Shown: positions 25,491 to 33,327 of the stretch, piece by piece
Layout of the letters: every line of letters starts with the position of its first letter
Numbering within the stretch: the stretch's first letter is position 1
Assembly: GCA_017429765.1 (NCBI GenBank)
Contig: JAFROJ010000067.1
Coordinates: forward strand, 1-64,000
Length of the DNA stretch: 64,000 bases
Origin: Bacteroidales bacterium
GTDB lineage: Bacteria > Bacteroidota > Bacteroidia > Bacteroidales > UBA932
Direction: 5' to 3'
Made by a program: the position numbers and the translations under genes
Notes under the pieces: generated by a model
Databases searched by the model: none
Seen by the model: only the letters and a program-made list of their open reading frames with translations
What the model was told of the DNA's origin: nothing

Positions 25491-26439
25491 ATGTATTCGC
25501 TGAATGAATATCTGCCCATATTTGTAGGCGACGACTTACCTGAGAAGGGTTGTGACGACGGGATGTACTGTCTGGAAACAGATGGGCCGATAATCCTTCG
25601 TACCAACTTGCTGCATGGGTTCCTGTCCTGCTTCGCCTTTATGATTGTCGAAAAAGGATGGATGACGATTCAGTACAATGGCCGTGAACTGACAATTCAC
25701 CCTAACGACCTCTATACCTATTCACCAGGCCTCCCCGTCACCGTCATCGCCACCTCCGATGATTTCCATGGTTACTGCCTGATGGCCGATGAGCATGTCA
25801 CCATAGAGGCTCCATCCGTCCACGACCTCGTTCATCTGGCCTACATGCCCATCGTACAGTTGCGAGAGCCTAAACAGACCCTGACCCCGGAAGCCGCGCG
25901 GCATCTGATCGTGAAAATGCGCGAGATTATCGGCTATCTGCATTCCGACCATATTTATAAAGGCGAGGTGTTGCGGATGCTCTATTCCATCTTCCTGCTT
26001 GATTTGCAGAACGCCCAGCAGCGTGCCATCGCACACCGTCAGACACCCCAGCGCGTCGAGGAAATCTTTATAGGCTCGCCTGCTGCCCAGCCACTTCGCG
26101 GAGCACCACGACATCCCGTTCTATGCCGACCAGCTCCATATCTCCACAGTCTATCTCTCCCGCGTGGTCCGTCAAGTCAGTGGCCGCACAGTTGTCGACT
26201 ACATTAATCAGATGTTGCTGATGGAGGCCTCTTTCCTCTTGCAAACCTCATCGATGAGCATCACACAGATAGCCGACCGGCTCAATTTCGCCGACTCCCC
26301 TTCCTTAAGCAAGTTCTTCTCAAGGCTGAAAGGCTTGTCGCCGAGAGAATATCGGGAATCTAAAAGTAACTATGTTTGTCATCCTGAAACCTGTCCTGAG
26401 CATGTCGAAGGACGAAGTGAAGGATCTATAAGCAATTGA
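25491..26439 (+). pseudogene. AraC-family regulator gene with a frameshift
   Basis: The first frame, from MYSLNEYLPIFVGDD, encodes a cupin-type sensor domain of about 190 residues, ending with RVEEIFI. The C-terminal AraC helix-turn-helix domain continues in another frame: FAEHHDIPFYADQLHISTVY, then YINQMLLMEASFLLQ, SITQIADRLNFADSP and GLSPREYRES. Dropping one base near 26073 joins the two parts. So the gene is broken by one extra base, or the base is a sequencing error. The last ~18 residues (CHPETCPEHVEG and on) come from a repeat element. It is divergent from the ferritin operon and could have regulated it. Confidence 0.78.
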
Positions 26440-26475
26440 TAATGACTAGATTCTTCGCTGGCGCTCAGAATGACC
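26378..26475. repeat. Composite REP-like repeats at the AraC 3' end
   Basis: GTCATCCTGA at 26378 pairs with TGAAGGATCT downstream, enclosing a perfect-looking palindrome GTCCTGAGCATGTCGAAGGAC-type core at 26393-26413. A diverged copy of the 26-bp GATTCTTC...TCAGAATGAC repeat follows at 26449-26474. The first part is read through as the C-terminal tail of the AraC frame. Confidence 0.7.
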
Positions 26476-26477
26476 AA

Positions 26478-26555
26478 ATGAAGCCGTATATTGACGTTGC
26501 CGGCAAGACCAAGTCCGACGCCATGAACACCTTCGCCAATTCCCTTAGCTTTTAA
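26478..26555 (+). pseudogene. Possible C-terminal gene remnant
   Basis: Twenty-five codons ending TKSDAMNTFANSLSF and a stop have protein-like composition but no room for a gene, as the repeat cluster lies directly upstream. It may be the tail of a gene whose front was lost. I cannot name the parent. Confidence 0.3.
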
Positions 26556-26574
26556 TCGGTAATCTTGCAAAGAT

Positions 26575-26605
26575 TTTGGTATTCCGATAAACTTTAGTAA
26601 ATTTG
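26575..26605 (+). promoter_or_regulatory. Promoter of the AAA/DUF4143 gene
   Basis: TTTG at 26575-26578, exactly 19 bases, then TAAATTTG at 26598-26605: a full match to the Bacteroidota consensus. The leader of about 55 bases contains ACTCCA and TGGAGT as a small inverted repeat. Confidence 0.75.
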
Positions 26606-26666
26606 CGACCGTACTCCACAAATTAACATAAATATTTGGAGTATAGTAAAGAAAATTGGAGGTATT

Positions 26667-27806
26667 ATGTACAAGAGAATATTTGATATTGAGGGCAAGT
26701 TAGATGAAGCAATGTTCCTGTTTGGTGCACGTCAGACCGGGAAATCCACACTTTTGAAAGAACGCTTCAAAGGGAAGATTTACTACGATTTACTGGACCC
26801 TGATGTAAGAAAAGGCTTTAAAAGGGATCCAAACTCCCTGAAGTGGGCTCTTTGGGACAAGCCGGCCGGCACATTGGTCATTATAGATGAAATTCAGAAA
26901 GTTCCGGAACTGCTGGATATAGTCCACACCTTGATGGTCGAAAAGGGTCTATGGTTCATCCTCAGCGGTTCGAGTGCCCGTAAACTGAAGAAATCCGGCG
27001 CAAACACCCTCGGGGGCCGTGCCATTCCGGAAACATTTTATCCCCTCGTCTGGCCGGAAGTAACAGACTTCCAACTGGACCGGGCTGTCCAAAACGGAAT
27101 GATTCCACGCCATTATATGGTAGCGGATGCCACCAAGCGACTAAAGGGTTACGTGGAAGTGTATCTGAATGAAGAAATCCGCGAGGAAGGTGAAGTCAGG
27201 GAATTGGATGCATTCGAACGCTTCATGGAAGTGGCTGCCATCTCCGATGGAGAAATGCTGAATTATTCCAACATTGCCTCTGACTGCGGAGTCTCTGTCA
27301 AAACAGTACAGTCATACTTCAAGATTCTGTATGACACGCTGATTGGATATGAAATTCCGGCATACAGGAAGGCGGTCAAAAGGAAGGTTATCCAGGCACC
27401 ACGCTTCTACTACTTTGACGTAGGCCTTGCCAACTATCTTATGGGGCGCCATTCGCTCAAACGCGGGACCGACGATTACGGACACGCATTTGAGCATTTT
27501 GTGATGCAGGAGATCATTGCATACAAGGGCTACAACGACAAGAAAGACATCATCTCCTATTGGCACACATACGATAAAAAGGAAGTTGACGCCGTCATTG
27601 GAGATGCCAAGGTAGGCATTGAAATCAAATCCGTCGAGCTGGTTAAGCCCAGACATAAGGTTGGTTTGAAAGCATTCAAGGAGGAGCATCCCGACTGCCG
27701 CTTGATGCTGGTGACATTAGACCCGATTCCCAGAAAAGTCGAAGACATTGAGTTGATCCCTGTGCTTGACTTCCTGAGAATGCTCTGGAATGGTGAAATC
27801 TTCTAA
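26667..27806 (+). CDS. AAA ATPase with DUF4143 C-terminal domain
   Basis: A 379-residue ATP-binding protein of the AAA_14/DUF4143 group. The P-loop is GARQTGKST near residue 20, Walker B is TLVIIDEIQKVPEL, and sensor-like SGSSARKL follows. A winged-helix-like segment (NYSNIASDCGVSVKTVQSY) leads into the C-terminal restriction-nuclease-like DUF4143 region with KKEVDAVI and VGIEIKS. These proteins are widespread, often in variable regions, and have no settled role. Base composition is visibly more AT-rich than in flanking housekeeping genes, suggesting transfer. Confidence 0.88.
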   Translation: MYKRIFDIEGKLDEAMFLFGARQTGKSTLLKERFKGKIYYDLLDPDVRKGFKRDPNSLKWALWDKPAGTLVIIDEIQKVPELLDIVHTLMVEKGLWFILSGSSARKLKKSGANTLGGRAIPETFYPLVWPEVTDFQLDRAVQNGMIPRHYMVADATKRLKGYVEVYLNEEIREEGEVRELDAFERFMEVAAISDGEMLNYSNIASDCGVSVKTVQSYFKILYDTLIGYEIPAYRKAVKRKVIQAPRFYYFDVGLANYLMGRHSLKRGTDDYGHAFEHFVMQEIIAYKGYNDKKDIISYWHTYDKKEVDAVIGDAKVGIEIKSVELVKPRHKVGLKAFKEEHPDCRLMLVTLDPIPRKVEDIELIPVLDFLRMLWNGEIF

Positions 27807-27819
27807 CCCGGTGAAGATG

Positions 27820-27981
27820 ATGAACAGCGATAACACCCTGTTGAGAATGTAGGTCGATGTGGGCAAGGCATACGACCTGCTGGCGATGTTCAAGGAGGCA
27901 AAGAAGACCCGGATTGACATCCAGACCATCCTGGATGAAGCATCACCTAAGATTGTTGGCTATAATGGCCTTCGGGCCTGA
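27820..27981 (+). pseudogene. Small gene remnant interrupted by a TAG
   Basis: An ATG at 27820 opens ten codons then meets TAG at 27850; the same frame continues for 42 codons (AYDLLAMFKEAKKTRIDIQT and on) to a TGA at 27979. The composition is protein-like. I do not recognise the family. It may be a decayed gene that followed the AAA gene. Confidence 0.35.
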
Positions 27982-27991
27982 AACCTGAACC

Positions 27992-28037
27992 GGTCATCCC
28001 CGTGGGAGTAATTCCTGCGGGGATGATTCTTTTTTTC
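27992..28037 (+). terminator. Intrinsic terminator
   Basis: TCATCCCCG at 27994-28002 and CGGGGATGA at 28018-28026 form a 9-bp stem, followed by a run of T broken by one C. It ends the transcript of the AAA gene and its remnant neighbour. Confidence 0.8.
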
Positions 28038-28255
28038 TCCGGGGAAGGGGAAAAGTTCTTCTATTGGTAGACTGAAATAGCTCCTGAAGGCAGACGTATG
28101 CCGTGGAAATATCGTGGCCCGTTCTGGGGTTGACCCTCGGTTCGGGCTATTAAAGTATAGGGCTGTTCATATAAAGAAAATACGCACAACCTTCGCTTTC
28201 TCATGCGTAAAATTGTGCGTAAGTTCCGTAACTTGCTGATCTTCAGCGCGTTAAG

Positions 28256-28328
28256 TGGTGCTGGGAAGAATCGAACTGCCGACACATGGATTTTCAGTCC
28301 ATTGCTCTACCATCTGAGCTACAGCACC
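28256..28328 (-). tRNA. tRNA-Phe (GAA)
   Basis: The minus strand folds as a 73-nt cloverleaf: acceptor GGTGCTG pairs with CAGCACC, the D arm is GCTC...GAGC, the anticodon stem is ATGGA/TCCAT around CTGAAAA with anticodon GAA, and the T arm contains GTTCGATTC. The 3' CCA is not encoded (discriminator A is followed by CTT). Confidence 0.96.
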
Positions 28329-28386
28329 GTTGTTATTTGGGATTGCAAAGATAGGCAAAAATCATTTCGATACAAATTTTTTTTGG

Positions 28387-28394
28387 TAAATTCG
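28387..28394 (+). promoter_or_regulatory. Candidate -7 box for priA
   Basis: TAAATTCG, one change from TAnnTTTG, ends 5 bases before the priA ATG at 28400, implying a leaderless or nearly leaderless message. A TTTCG about 18 bases upstream may be the -33 element. Confidence 0.42.
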
Positions 28395-28399
28395 CCTTG

Positions 28400-30556
28400 A
28401 TGAGCGCCCTTGGATTCATACAGGTCCTACTCCCCCTTCGCCTGAAGTGGGAGCCGTTCTATTCCTACGACCCCGAGACTGTTCAATCTCCCCTCACCGT
28501 CGGCGACCGTGTCAGGGTCGAGTTCGGCGGCAAGGAATATGTCGGGGTCGTCACGGTCGAGGACGCGGCTGAAGGTGCGGAGCGGATCGGCTTGGGAAAG
28601 ATCAAGCCGATCAGGGGCAAGGCCGAGGGGCTGGACAAGGTCAATGAGACAGAGCTCGCTTTCTGGAGACTGGTGGCTGAATATTATCTCTGCACCCCTG
28701 GAGAGGTTTTCAAGGCGGCCTATCCCGCGGGAAAGGTCGAGGAGGAAGAGGTCAAGGCCAGAATCAAGGAACGGCTTCAGGAGCGGATAGCGAGGCTCGA
28801 CGAGAAGATCGCGAAGGCCCGCCGGGAAGACACCAGGGCGAGATACATCGAGGAGAGGGAGAAGATTCTTCACTGCGTTCAGAATGACAAAAGATCGGCT
28901 AAAGGCGTCGCCTTGGATGACTTCAAGGTTCCGGAACTGACTGAGGCTCAAGCGAAAGCGTATTCAGAAATAAAAGAGGTCTTCTCCAAGGGGAAGCCCG
29001 CCCTGCTGAGGGGAGTGACAGGCTCCGGGAAAACGGAGATTTACCTCAAACTCGCCGCCGACGCTCTCGCGGAAGGGAAAAATGTCCTCTACCTGGTTCC
29101 GGAAATAGCCCTGAGCAGGCAACTCGAGGAAAGGATCCGCTCCGTCTTCCCCGACAATCTCAAGGTGAGCCATTCCGGCGAGAGCCTTGCCAAAAGGACG
29201 GAGGTCGCCGGTTTCATCAGGGAATCTCCCTACATCGTCCTAGGGACCAGGAGTTCCCTCTTCCTCCCCCACAGGGATCTCGGCCTTGTGATCGTGGACG
29301 AGGAGAACGACCAGTCGTACAAGCAGGACAACCCTGCCCCGAGATACAACGGACGTGAGACGGCGATCATGCTCGCCGGAATATTCAAGGCCGACATAAT
29401 AATGGGCTCGGCGACTCCCTCGCTTGAGTCGCTCTACAATTGCCAAGCTGGCCGTTTCTCCCTTATTGAATTGACTGAGAGATATTTCCATGCCGCCGAC
29501 TCGGATGTCGAGATCATCGACACTATAGCCGAGAGAAAGAAGAACGGGATGGTCGGGAGTTTCTCCAGAAAGCTGATCGGGCACATCCGGGAACGGCTCG
29601 CCAAGGAAGAGCAGGTGGCGATCCTGAGGGAGAGGAGGTCCTACGCCCCGGTGCTTCAATGCGAGGAGTGCGGGTCCATCCTGAAATGTTCCCGCTGCGA
29701 CGCCGCCATGAGCCTGCACCAGAAGGAAGGCTTCGCCGGGAAACTGGTCTGCCACTATTGCGGAAGAGTCAAGGAATACACCGGCTCCTGCCCGGAGTGT
29801 GGCGGCAAACTGATCCCGCTCGGGGCTGGCACGCAAAAGATCGAGGAGGAGGCCGCCGCGCTCTTCCCGGAGGCCCGTGTGGCGAGACTGGACAGCGACA
29901 ACGCCGGCAGCTCCCGACACGAGGCAGAGATCATACGCAAATTCGCCGACGGGGAGATTGACATCCTTGTGGGCACCAGGATTGTGGCTAAAGGATTTGA
30001 TTTCAGCGGGTTGTCGCTGGTGGCCGTGATCAGTTCCGACTCTCTCCTGGGGCAGAGGGACTACCGCGCGGACGAGCGGGCCCTCCAGCTTCTGGAGCAG
30101 TTCAGGGGGCGCTGCGGCAGAAGATCGGAGAAAGGCCTGTTCGTTGTCCAGACCTCACAGCCCGGCCATCCGGTGTACAAGAGTGTCACCGGTGAGATCG
30201 ACCGGAGGGGCGCCTCCGAGACCCTCCTAGCGGAGAGGAAGGTCTTCGGCTATCCTCCCTATTCAAGAGTCATCAACGTGATTGTGAGAGACAGGGACAA
30301 AACCAGGGTGGAGGCGATGAGCCGCTCCCTCGGGGAGGCCCTTGCAACGGCCCTGGGCGGCCTCGCCAGAGTCATAGGGCCCTACTCCCCCGCCGTCGAC
30401 AAAGTAGGCGGGGAATATTCACGGATAATCAGGACGATATTCCCGAAAGACGCCCGCCTCAGGGCCGGGAAAAAGATCCTCGCCGACACTGTCGAGAGGT
30501 TCGGGGTCGAGAGGAGGTACACCGGCCGGGTCTCGCTGGACGTGGATCCTGTTTGA
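28400..30556 (+). CDS. priA: Primosomal protein N' (replication restart helicase)
   Basis: A 718-residue 3'-5' helicase that reloads the replisome at stalled forks. The N-terminal DNA-binding domain starts QVLLPLRLKWEPFYSYD. Helicase motifs include LLRGVTGSGKTEIYL (Walker A), GLVIVDEENDQSYK (motif II) and MGSATPSLES. Zinc-binding cysteines occur in CEECGSILKCSRCD and CHYCG...CPECGG. About residues 155-163 (KILHCVQND) are encoded by a 26-bp dispersed repeat in the linker before the helicase core. The ATG at 28400 is preferred to the TTG one codon earlier. Confidence 0.95.
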   Translation: MSALGFIQVLLPLRLKWEPFYSYDPETVQSPLTVGDRVRVEFGGKEYVGVVTVEDAAEGAERIGLGKIKPIRGKAEGLDKVNETELAFWRLVAEYYLCTPGEVFKAAYPAGKVEEEEVKARIKERLQERIARLDEKIAKARREDTRARYIEEREKILHCVQNDKRSAKGVALDDFKVPELTEAQAKAYSEIKEVFSKGKPALLRGVTGSGKTEIYLKLAADALAEGKNVLYLVPEIALSRQLEERIRSVFPDNLKVSHSGESLAKRTEVAGFIRESPYIVLGTRSSLFLPHRDLGLVIVDEENDQSYKQDNPAPRYNGRETAIMLAGIFKADIIMGSATPSLESLYNCQAGRFSLIELTERYFHAADSDVEIIDTIAERKKNGMVGSFSRKLIGHIRERLAKEEQVAILRERRSYAPVLQCEECGSILKCSRCDAAMSLHQKEGFAGKLVCHYCGRVKEYTGSCPECGGKLIPLGAGTQKIEEEAAALFPEARVARLDSDNAGSSRHEAEIIRKFADGEIDILVGTRIVAKGFDFSGLSLVAVISSDSLLGQRDYRADERALQLLEQFRGRCGRRSEKGLFVVQTSQPGHPVYKSVTGEIDRRGASETLLAERKVFGYPPYSRVINVIVRDRDKTRVEAMSRSLGEALATALGGLARVIGPYSPAVDKVGGEYSRIIRTIFPKDARLRAGKKILADTVERFGVERRYTGRVSLDVDPV
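28864..28889 (+). repeat. Dispersed 26-bp repeat inside priA, copy 2
   Basis: GATTCTTCACTGCGTTCAG with AATGACA differs from the copy at 21714-21739 at one position. It is in frame and encodes ILHCVQND within the priA linker. Confidence 0.85.
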
Positions 30557-30582
30557 CAACCGATTAATTTTTACTACATTTG
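30552..30582 (+). promoter_or_regulatory. Promoter of parAB
   Basis: TTTG at 30552-30555, 19 bases, TACATTTG at 30575-30582: exact consensus. It overlaps the last codons of priA and lies 24 bases before the parA ATG. Confidence 0.8.
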
Positions 30583-30606
30583 TGATTTGAATAATTAAGT
30601 CCAGAC

Positions 30607-31380
30607 ATGGGAAAAGTCATAGCCATAGCCAACCAGAAGGGCGGAGTGGGAAAGACCACGACCGCCATAAACCTGGCGGCATCCCTCGCCGTTCTTGAGA
30701 AGAAGGTACTCATCATCGACGCCGATCCCCAGGCCAACACGACATCCGGCCTGAACTTCTCTCCGGACAACGACCAGAAGAGGACGATCTACGAGGTGCT
30801 GATCGGCGAGATCGGGATCAGGGACGCCCTGGTGCAGACTGAGATCCCCGAGCTTCAGATGATCCCCTCGCACATCAATCTCGTCGGAGCCGAGATAGAG
30901 ATGATCGAGGAGGAGAACCGCGAGTCCTTCCTCAAGCAAAGGCTGGAGCCGATCCGGGACGACTATGACTACATCATCATCGACTGCTCCCCTTCCCTCG
31001 GCCTTATCACCATCAACGCCCTAACCGCCGCGGACTCCGTGATGATCCCGGTCCAGCCGGAATTCTTCGCCCTGGAAGGTCTCGGGAAGCTCTTGCAGAC
31101 CATTCGCCTTGTCCAGAGGGAGATCAATCCCGCCCTCAGCATAGAGGGCTTCGTGGTGACCATGTTTGACGGCAGGACCAAGGTTCACGCCCAGGTGGTC
31201 GGCGAGTTGAGGGAGCATTTCAAGGAGATGGTTTTCAAGACCATAATCCAGAGGAGCATCCGCCTCAGCGAGGCCCCGTCGCACGGCAAGCCGATAATCC
31301 TTTACGACGTGGTCAGCAACGGCACCTCAAACTACATGAACCTCGCCAAGGAAGTCTTGGACAAGAACGAGAACCAGTGA
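30607..31380 (+). CDS. parA: Chromosome partitioning ATPase ParA/Soj
   Basis: A 257-residue Walker-type ATPase that drives chromosome origin segregation with ParB. The deviant Walker A is NQKGGVGKTTTAINLAASLA at residues about 9-28; IIDADPQANTTSGL and DYIIIDCSPSLG give the Walker A' and B motifs. Length is normal for the chromosomal Soj type. parB starts one base after the stop. It is read from its own promoter at the end of priA. Confidence 0.96.
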   Translation: MGKVIAIANQKGGVGKTTTAINLAASLAVLEKKVLIIDADPQANTTSGLNFSPDNDQKRTIYEVLIGEIGIRDALVQTEIPELQMIPSHINLVGAEIEMIEEENRESFLKQRLEPIRDDYDYIIIDCSPSLGLITINALTAADSVMIPVQPEFFALEGLGKLLQTIRLVQREINPALSIEGFVVTMFDGRTKVHAQVVGELREHFKEMVFKTIIQRSIRLSEAPSHGKPIILYDVVSNGTSNYMNLAKEVLDKNENQ

Positions 31381-31381
31381 A

Positions 31382-32311
31382 ATGAGCAGCAAGCAGGAAA
31401 GCAGGTTGGGCAAAGGGCTGGGAGCCCTTCTCGGGGAAATCTCCCTGAATGCCCCTGAGAGAAAGCCGGTCGGCTACATCAACAAAGAGATAGCCGGCGC
31501 GAAGCCGGTCCAGGACTACGGCGACGTTCTCCGGATCCCGGCGGGTCTGATCGACCCCAACCCCTATCAGCCCAGGATGGCCTTTGACAATGACTCCCTC
31601 GAGGAGTTGGCCGAGTCGATCAGGACGTTCGGCCTGATCCAGCCTATCTCGGTGAGGAAGCAGCCCGACGGACGCTACCAGATCATCAGCGGGGAGCGCA
31701 GGTTCAGGGCTTGCAGGCTGGCCGGGATGGATGTGATCCCGGCGTACATCAGGGTGACGGACAACCAGGGGATGCTGGAGATGGCCATTGTCGAGAACAT
31801 CCAGAGGCAGGACCTCGACCCGATCGAGATCGCCATGAGCTACCAGAGGCTGATGGACGAGTGCGACCTGACTCAGGAGAGGATGGCCCAGAGGGTCGGG
31901 AAGAAGCGCGCGTCGGTGGCCAACTACCTCCGTCTTCTCAAACTCCCCGCGAAGGTCCAGCACGATCTCAAGGCCGGCCTTCTCAGCACCGGCCACGCGA
32001 AGGTGCTGCTTGGAGTGGACGACCCTCATATTCAGGAACTTCTATGCGACCTGACCATCAAGGACGGCCTGTCGGTCCGCCAGCTTGAGGAGAAGGTCCG
32101 CGGACTCGGCAAGGAGAAGATCCATTCCGCGCCGAGAGTCCAGGACCTGCCGGATGAATATTACCGTGTACTGGAGCGGGTCGGCAAGTTTTTTGATAAC
32201 AGCATAAGCCTGAAACGCTCGCCTTCCGGCAAGGGAACCATGACGATCAGGTTCAACTCTGACGAGGAAGTGAGCAGGTTCCTCAAAGCCCTTGAGGACT
32301 CGAACATTTAG
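31382..32311 (+). CDS. parB: Chromosome partitioning protein ParB/Spo0J
   Basis: A 309-residue centromere-binding CTPase. It starts with the typical KQESRLGKGLGALLGE segment. The ParB/Srx domain has the LIDPNPYQPRMAFD motif, GLIQPISVRK, and the CTP-binding SGERRFRACRLAG sequence. The HTH region is LTQERMAQRVGKKRASVANYL followed by LSTGHAKVLLGV. A C-terminal dimerisation region completes it. No full parS palindrome was noticed in the window. Confidence 0.95.
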   Translation: MSSKQESRLGKGLGALLGEISLNAPERKPVGYINKEIAGAKPVQDYGDVLRIPAGLIDPNPYQPRMAFDNDSLEELAESIRTFGLIQPISVRKQPDGRYQIISGERRFRACRLAGMDVIPAYIRVTDNQGMLEMAIVENIQRQDLDPIEIAMSYQRLMDECDLTQERMAQRVGKKRASVANYLRLLKLPAKVQHDLKAGLLSTGHAKVLLGVDDPHIQELLCDLTIKDGLSVRQLEEKVRGLGKEKIHSAPRVQDLPDEYYRVLERVGKFFDNSISLKRSPSGKGTMTIRFNSDEEVSRFLKALEDSNI

Positions 32312-32319
32312 GCGCTGTA

Positions 32320-33309
32320 ATGAAGGATCTCACTATCAAGGCATTACTGGTTCTGGCTTGTCTCGCCGCTTTCTCGACCGCCGCTATGGCCCAGTTCAAG
32401 GAAGAGGCGTTCTCCCAGAACTACAACAACCCGGCGGACACCCTGGCCTCCAAGGATTCCGTCGACCAGATGTGGTCCTTCAAGGAGTTCTTCCACGGTG
32501 TCGCCCATCACGACAGCACCTTGAAGATCGGTTCCATGTTCGCAGGCTCCACCGTCTTCATCGGGGCCGAGCAGTTCTACAACAAGCAGTATTGGAAGAT
32601 CCCGGTCATTTACGGCGGTCTCGGCGCGACCATAGGGCTTGGACTCAAGTACAACCATCAGTACAAAGTCTCTAAATCGGCCTACGAGCTGGCTTTGGAG
32701 AATGATCCGGAGACCACCCTAACGATAGACGAGAGGGCAAAGCGGATGTCCACCTACATGTTCGCCAGCGCCGGCCTGATCTATTGGGGCAGCCTGATGG
32801 ACGGGGTCGTCAACTACAAGAAAGATGTCAAGAGCCAGGCGGGGAAGGCGACTATCTACTCTATTCTCGTGCCAGGCCTCGGGCAGGCCTACAACGGGGA
32901 ATATTGGAAGATCCCCATCTACTGGGGCTGCCTTATCGGCTCCTACCACTACTGGGAGGTGAACAGCAAGAACTACAAGAGATACAAGAGGATCCACAAC
33001 GAGGCGACCGCCGAGGACAGCACCTACGAGGGCGTGATCCCGGCCGAGAGGGCCCTATATTACAGGAACGCCTACCGGCGGTTCCGTGACTATTCGGTGG
33101 TGGCCATAGTGGGCAGCTACTTGCTCCAGGTCATAGACGCCAATGTCTTCGCCTACATGCAGGACTTCGAGGTGAACGACGACCTCTCGATGAGCGTCAG
33201 CCCGACGGTCATCACCCCGTACAATGAATACGCTATCGCCCCTGTCCGTCCCTCCGGAGGGTTCATGGGCGACAGGGCGGTCGGCCTGAGGATAGGGCTG
33301 ACCTTTTAG
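32320..33309 (+). CDS. DUF5683 family membrane/envelope protein
   Basis: A 329-residue protein with an N-terminal signal sequence (ending AMAQ). Its core shows the DUF5683 pattern KATIYSILVPGLGQAYNGEY followed by WKIPIYWGCLIGSYHYWEVN, with several hydrophobic stretches. The same WKIPVIYGGLGATIGLGL motif occurs earlier, so the protein may contain an internal duplication. DUF5683 genes commonly sit after parB in Bacteroidota; function is unknown. It starts 8 bases after parB and is followed by the transglycosylase gene after 18 bases. Confidence 0.85.
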   Translation: MKDLTIKALLVLACLAAFSTAAMAQFKEEAFSQNYNNPADTLASKDSVDQMWSFKEFFHGVAHHDSTLKIGSMFAGSTVFIGAEQFYNKQYWKIPVIYGGLGATIGLGLKYNHQYKVSKSAYELALENDPETTLTIDERAKRMSTYMFASAGLIYWGSLMDGVVNYKKDVKSQAGKATIYSILVPGLGQAYNGEYWKIPIYWGCLIGSYHYWEVNSKNYKRYKRIHNEATAEDSTYEGVIPAERALYYRNAYRRFRDYSVVAIVGSYLLQVIDANVFAYMQDFEVNDDLSMSVSPTVITPYNEYAIAPVRPSGGFMGDRAVGLRIGLTF

Positions 33310-33327
33310 AAATATCGACTTCCAAGG

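Noticed and set aside
28061..28285. 74-codon minus-strand frame next to tRNA-Phe
   Set aside because: It starts inside the tRNA gene and has no recognisable domain; an integrase remnant was considered but not supported.
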